Made by a program: the position numbers and the translations under genes. 64,000 nucleotides of DNA from Puffinus mauretanicus (taxonomy: Eukaryota; Chordata; Aves; Procellariiformes; Procellariidae): assembly GCA_023333565.1 (NCBI GenBank), contig JAJKFH010004053.1, positions 372,001 to 436,000 on the forward strand. Reading direction: 5' to 3'. How positions within the stretch are numbered: the stretch's first letter is position 1; the number at the start of each line of letters is the position of its first letter. Below are positions 60,201-64,000 of this stretch, piece by piece. The notes beneath the pieces are model-generated. The model was given only the letters and a program-made list of their open reading frames with translations, did not search any database and had not been told where the DNA came from.

Positions 60201-63200
60201 TTGAAAAGTTGTGGGTTGCAAGAGTGTAAAGGATAGCTGTTGAAAGGCATAGGAAGTTCTAAAAATAGAGAAAAATGAGGAGATTTTACAATCATGAAAG
60301 AAACAATAACTTTTTGTCATCAGTTGGAATGCATGTATTTCTTTTTTTTATTAAAATTTAATTGGATTAAGCTTTAGGCTCCAGGTAAGTTAGCCAAAAT
60401 TCTTAGATAAGAAAGTTTATATTATGTGAATTACTGGCACATTTCTAAAATTAAGTAGGTTTTAGACACTTCTAATATGTTTGGGAGAAAAAAAAAATCC
60501 AACGAAATAGAATTTTCTTCATATAAAAGTTATTAAAATACGCTGAATTAAACTTGGTTAATGATTCCAGTCTATAAAAAAGTCACCTGGAACTTAATGT
60601 TCCTTAAGCTTTTTTTAAACCTCAGGTATCACTGGCATCAACAAGACCTTGTAAAACTATTCCATACATTGGCAGATGCAGTTTGTTAATAGCATGACAT
60701 TCAAAATACTGCATTAAATGATACAGAAAATATAAGATTGCAAGGTATGGAGATTGCCATTAATAACAGATAGGACAGCAAGAATACTATTTTTGGAACA
60801 CACAACTATGAAAATTTTCACTATTTTGGATTATTTGTTTTTGCCGGTACTTTAGAATGTAGAACAATTATTATTATTTTTTTGACTGCCTAAAATTAAG
60901 CTCCTGAAGATGATGTGATGCAATGCATATGCTTTGATATGTTCATGACCTCAAAAGTGGTGGATTTTCAGAAGCTCCCACTCAGTTAGTGCTAAATTCT
61001 GGATTCAATTATCTCACTTAAGACACACAGCATAATTTTGAGCACCATGAGGTGTCCTGTCTAACCTTAGCTACCACGCCATAAGGCAGAGAGTTTCCTA
61101 AAAGTCTTGTGTTATATTAGCCAGCAGTATCTTAAATGGCACTTCACACCTGTGTTTTGTCAATTGAATCCTGCCTGAAGTATTTAACTTTCAGAACGAA
61201 AGACAGAAATCAGCCTACAGACATTTCTGATCCATACTAATAGCACATATTGTACACCTGAGAAAATACTACATATTTAGATGTCTGAAAATGAGGTTAT
61301 GACATAATTCTGAGTAAACACACTGTTCCTAGTGTTTTTGTTGACAAAGGCCTCACCTCTGCATGGATCCCACACAAAAAAACATTTTTGCAGAATTGGA
61401 GCCTGACAGAGTTTATCCTTGTGTTTCTCCTTTTCAGTGTAATTGTGACTAGAGCCCCAATTTGGCCAAGGCGATACATAGCCAAATTTCAGGAATACCT
61501 ATCACTCTACACTAGAATAGATTTTTTTATATATTTAATAACCTGAAGTAAAAAGGTTGACACATTCTTGAAAAGTTTTCCTTTTAAAATCAGTTAATTG
61601 CTTCACGTTTTGACCTCCTAAAGTTTATATTGTAACTGCAATCCATTGTCATCAGCATGTTCAGCTAGTTTGCATCAGCTAGTTTGCAAGCAAAATAATT
61701 AAAAGCAAAGGATGATGCTAAGAAAGTGGGAAGAAATTAAATTAAACTATTCACAGAAATTTTAGCACCATCTGCTAAGGTACATAAAGTCTCAAAAAAC
61801 AGTACAAACTAGCCAAGAGTCAATCATGAAACATAAAACCCAGAGCTATGTTGTATTTTATGTTAAATGCAATAGAAGGCAAGTATAGGAGCTAAGTATT
61901 AACCAGGTGAAAAATGACATGTTTTGACATCTTAAATACTATAGGTTTTGCAACATTTTTCAAATACTTTTGGAAGTCTAAGCAGTTTGTTTGGAAGGAG
62001 AAGACCTGACATCCCTACCCCTACATTCAGCACTCAGCAGTTACTCAAAAAAGAGGTGCTAGTGCATAAACCAACATGTGCTCCGAGTCTGATTTCAGTG
62101 AAGGAGGACTTCACTAGAAAGAAGAAAAGGAAGTCCAGATAGGATGCAGTTACATATGAGGAGTCAACAAGCTGTATTTTGGGTTTCACCAGTTTTCATG
62201 GGAAGAATTTGAAGGGCAGGACAAAATTTTTGACCACCAAGTAAGGTCCCCTTACTCAGCAGTTATAGCATATTTCGGCAATGTAAAAGAGTAGAAGAGA
62301 AGCCTATACAAGTCACATAGACTAAAAAGTGGTCTTGAAGAAACTTCAGCAAGCATACTTACTGCCGTGTATGCTTTATGGTGCTGAGCAACCACATACT
62401 CCATGGGAAACATTTGCTTAGTATCTTTTGCAGAGGATAGACAAAAGGCCTGGAAGGAGCTGTGTCAAGGGCATACTTCCTAACACCTGGGGCCATAGAA
62501 CAGACCTTCAGCATGAGAAAAAAGCCACTACAGAAAACACTATTTATCTGGAAACTAACATGTTTAAAGACAGGAATGACTGTCACCCTGTGCAGTGTGA
62601 AGCTTCTTACCAGTCAGACCAATGCTAAATACTATTTGAATTTGAAAAGAGTGAGGCAACCAGAGAAAACCATTTGATGCTTATGCACATCCTCCCATGA
62701 GAATAACCAAAACTAACTATTCAAAGTTCAGACCTGTCCCCCAATGTCAAGTTGTGCTACTGAATTGGACAGGACCATAACTGAGCTGCAGAAGAAGTGT
62801 GATGAGCTGTATGCAAACCTGGTGGAAGAAGGGTGTTCTGCAAGGGCACATATTAAGTTCCTCTCCCCAAGTCCAGCACTTTTCCACTTCTCTGCTCTTC
62901 AAAATAGAGGGCAAATGCTCCCAGTACTGTGATTACCTAAGCACTACGATTTTCATATGACTGTATTGTTACTATGCATAACTGTAATAAGAAAACTTTG
63001 ACAGCACTCCTGCATGAAACACTTGAATCAGCTTATAAATGTTAGAGTGTTGCACAAAAATTGCACGGCCTCTGTCAAACACATTGAAATCTACATTAAG
63101 CCTTAATTATCTCCCTAACAGCTATCTAATAATTACTAAGCACCCCAATTACACAAAACTTAAAGTCCATTACATATATTTATTAAGTTTAAATCTCTTC

Positions 63201-63771
63201 CATCACCAATAGAGTTCCCTTCAAACTTGTCCCAAGTACGTGTCCAGCTTGGCATCACTTTGCTGTTGAGCTCACAGGAAGGTTTGTGAGGAATCAAGTC
63301 CTCTTGTGAAGTACTTCAGTGAAAGACAGTGCTACTGCATTTCTTAAATTTCTCTATGGATTATGCAGTAGACTGTACTGCTCTGTGTGATCCTGACTTC
63401 TCAAGGTTAAAGAGAGAGGGCTTGGGCATGGCAGTATTTGGAAGGAAGTGTGGCAGTCAGTATCTGTTCCACAGTGTAAGGAGGCAGAAACAGCTGTGTG
63501 GCATCGCCAGGCATCCTGCAACTCGCTGCAATTGCAGACTGCAGTATCAAACAGGAGGGCAACTGGCATCCCTTCTAGTGAACACCTGCAGTATAACAGA
63601 AGAGTTGTGCTAATGGAAACCTCTAAAAACTCGCTGTGACATCTATCCAGGCATAAGTCTAAAAGCCTATAACAGCCAAAAGTCATTTCAGTTTTCTATA
63701 ATCTTGTTACTTGCAAAACCAGGAGAAAAGCCAGGCAGGGAGGAAGTTAGATCAGGCTTTTTGTTTGGGGA
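54294..63771. other. long AT-rich stretch without recognised genes
   Basis: No exon, RNA gene or repeat family is recognised in 9.5 kb. There is a purine run with GAAA units at 56690-56719. An octamer motif ATGCAAAT lies at 57848-57855 in an otherwise unremarkable segment. A 62-codon frame at 62744-62932 has a coiled-coil-like start (LDRTITELQKKCDELYANL) but no supporting context. Confidence 0.45.
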
Positions 63772-64000
63772 CAGACTTTTTTGTAGGGCCTGTTGCAATG
63801 TTTTTAAACTAAAAGAAGGTAGATTCAGACTAGATATAAGGAAGAAATTTTTTATGTTGAGGGTGGTTAAACACTGGAACAGGTTGCCCAGAGAGATGGT
63901 AGATGATCCATCCCTGGAAACATTCAAGATCAGGTTGGACAGGGCTTTGAGCAACCTGATCTAGTTGAAGATGTCGCTGCTCATGGCAGGGGAGTTGGAC
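63772..64000 (+). mobile_element. CR1 LINE 3' part, cut by the window edge
   Basis: Plus-strand CR1 encoding the ORF2 C-terminus (FKLKEGRFRLDIRKKFF, VVKHWNRLPREMVDDPSLET, FKIRLDRALSNLI) with the stop at 63962-63964, followed by the start of the 3' UTR (GTTGAAGATGTCGCTGCTCA). The terminal octamers should lie beyond 64000. The wording matches the subfamily of the copy at 276-2245, on the opposite strand. Against that copy, RACCN joins straight to VFKLKEG with a 15-bp in-frame loss. The upstream edge is approximate. Confidence 0.93.
63776..63964 (+). pseudogene. CR1 ORF2 C-terminal fragment
   Basis: The last 60 or so codons of ORF2 remain open to the natural stop, with no frameshift but a five-codon internal deletion. 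The reverse transcriptase is absent because of 5' truncation. The open frame continues upstream to 63704 through non-CR1 sequence, which is chance read-through rather than a fusion gene. Confidence 0.88.

Noticed and set aside
62744..62932. 62-codon frame with a coiled-coil-like N-terminal half
   Set aside because: Only about 25 residues look heptad-like and nothing upstream or downstream supports an exon.

Overview
The window is vertebrate nuclear DNA and almost certainly avian. It carries at least six CR1 LINE copies whose 3' ends finish in the bird-type ATTCTATG octamer, and one LTR of a type I recall from many bird genomes. The background is AT-rich, with scattered homopolymer tracts and no sign of bacterial or viral gene packing. 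I found no host exon, tRNA, rRNA, snoRNA, CRISPR array or operon. The longest open frames outside repeats (205, 176 and 155 codons) begin at non-ATG codons and resemble nothing I know. The best reading is intergenic or deep intronic DNA whose recognisable content is transposable-element debris.

Layout. 276-2245: a 5'-truncated CR1 on the minus strand with a broken ORF2 (reverse transcriptase plus C-terminal region). 3031-3146: a CR1 3' end, plus strand. About 5188-7244: two coding-like patches riddled with stops, tentatively an old retrovirus-like remnant. 8590-8870: a short CpG-dense patch. 15060-16232: CR1 reverse-transcriptase and C-terminal remnants, plus strand. 16425-18495: the most informative locus. 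An ancient minus-strand CR1 is interrupted by a younger CR1 tail and by a solo LTR (17076-18189) with TG...CA ends and a 5-bp target duplication, CATGG. The LTR itself contains a 44-bp CR1 tail. 24655-24870: a second CpG-dense patch. 33655-35875: a long, old minus-strand CR1 reaching into the endonuclease domain. 37640-37920: a third CpG-dense patch. 44151-44305: a CR1 tail, minus strand. 49118-49185: a probable CR1 relic. 51058-51184: a 127-bp imperfect inverted repeat. 63772-64000: a CR1 3' end, plus strand, running off the window.

The parts do not work together as a pathway. Their relation is chronological: nesting order gives relative ages, especially at 16.4-18.5 kb. All CR1 reading frames are broken, and the copy at 276-2245 has also lost a catalytic aspartate, so none looks capable of transposition. 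I see no evidence for a new multi-gene system. The observations most worth following are the nested locus, the very short CR1 insertions, the repetitive frame inside the LTR, and the unassigned remnant at 5.2-7.2 kb. Family assignments rest on recall of CR1 and LTR sequences and were not computed.
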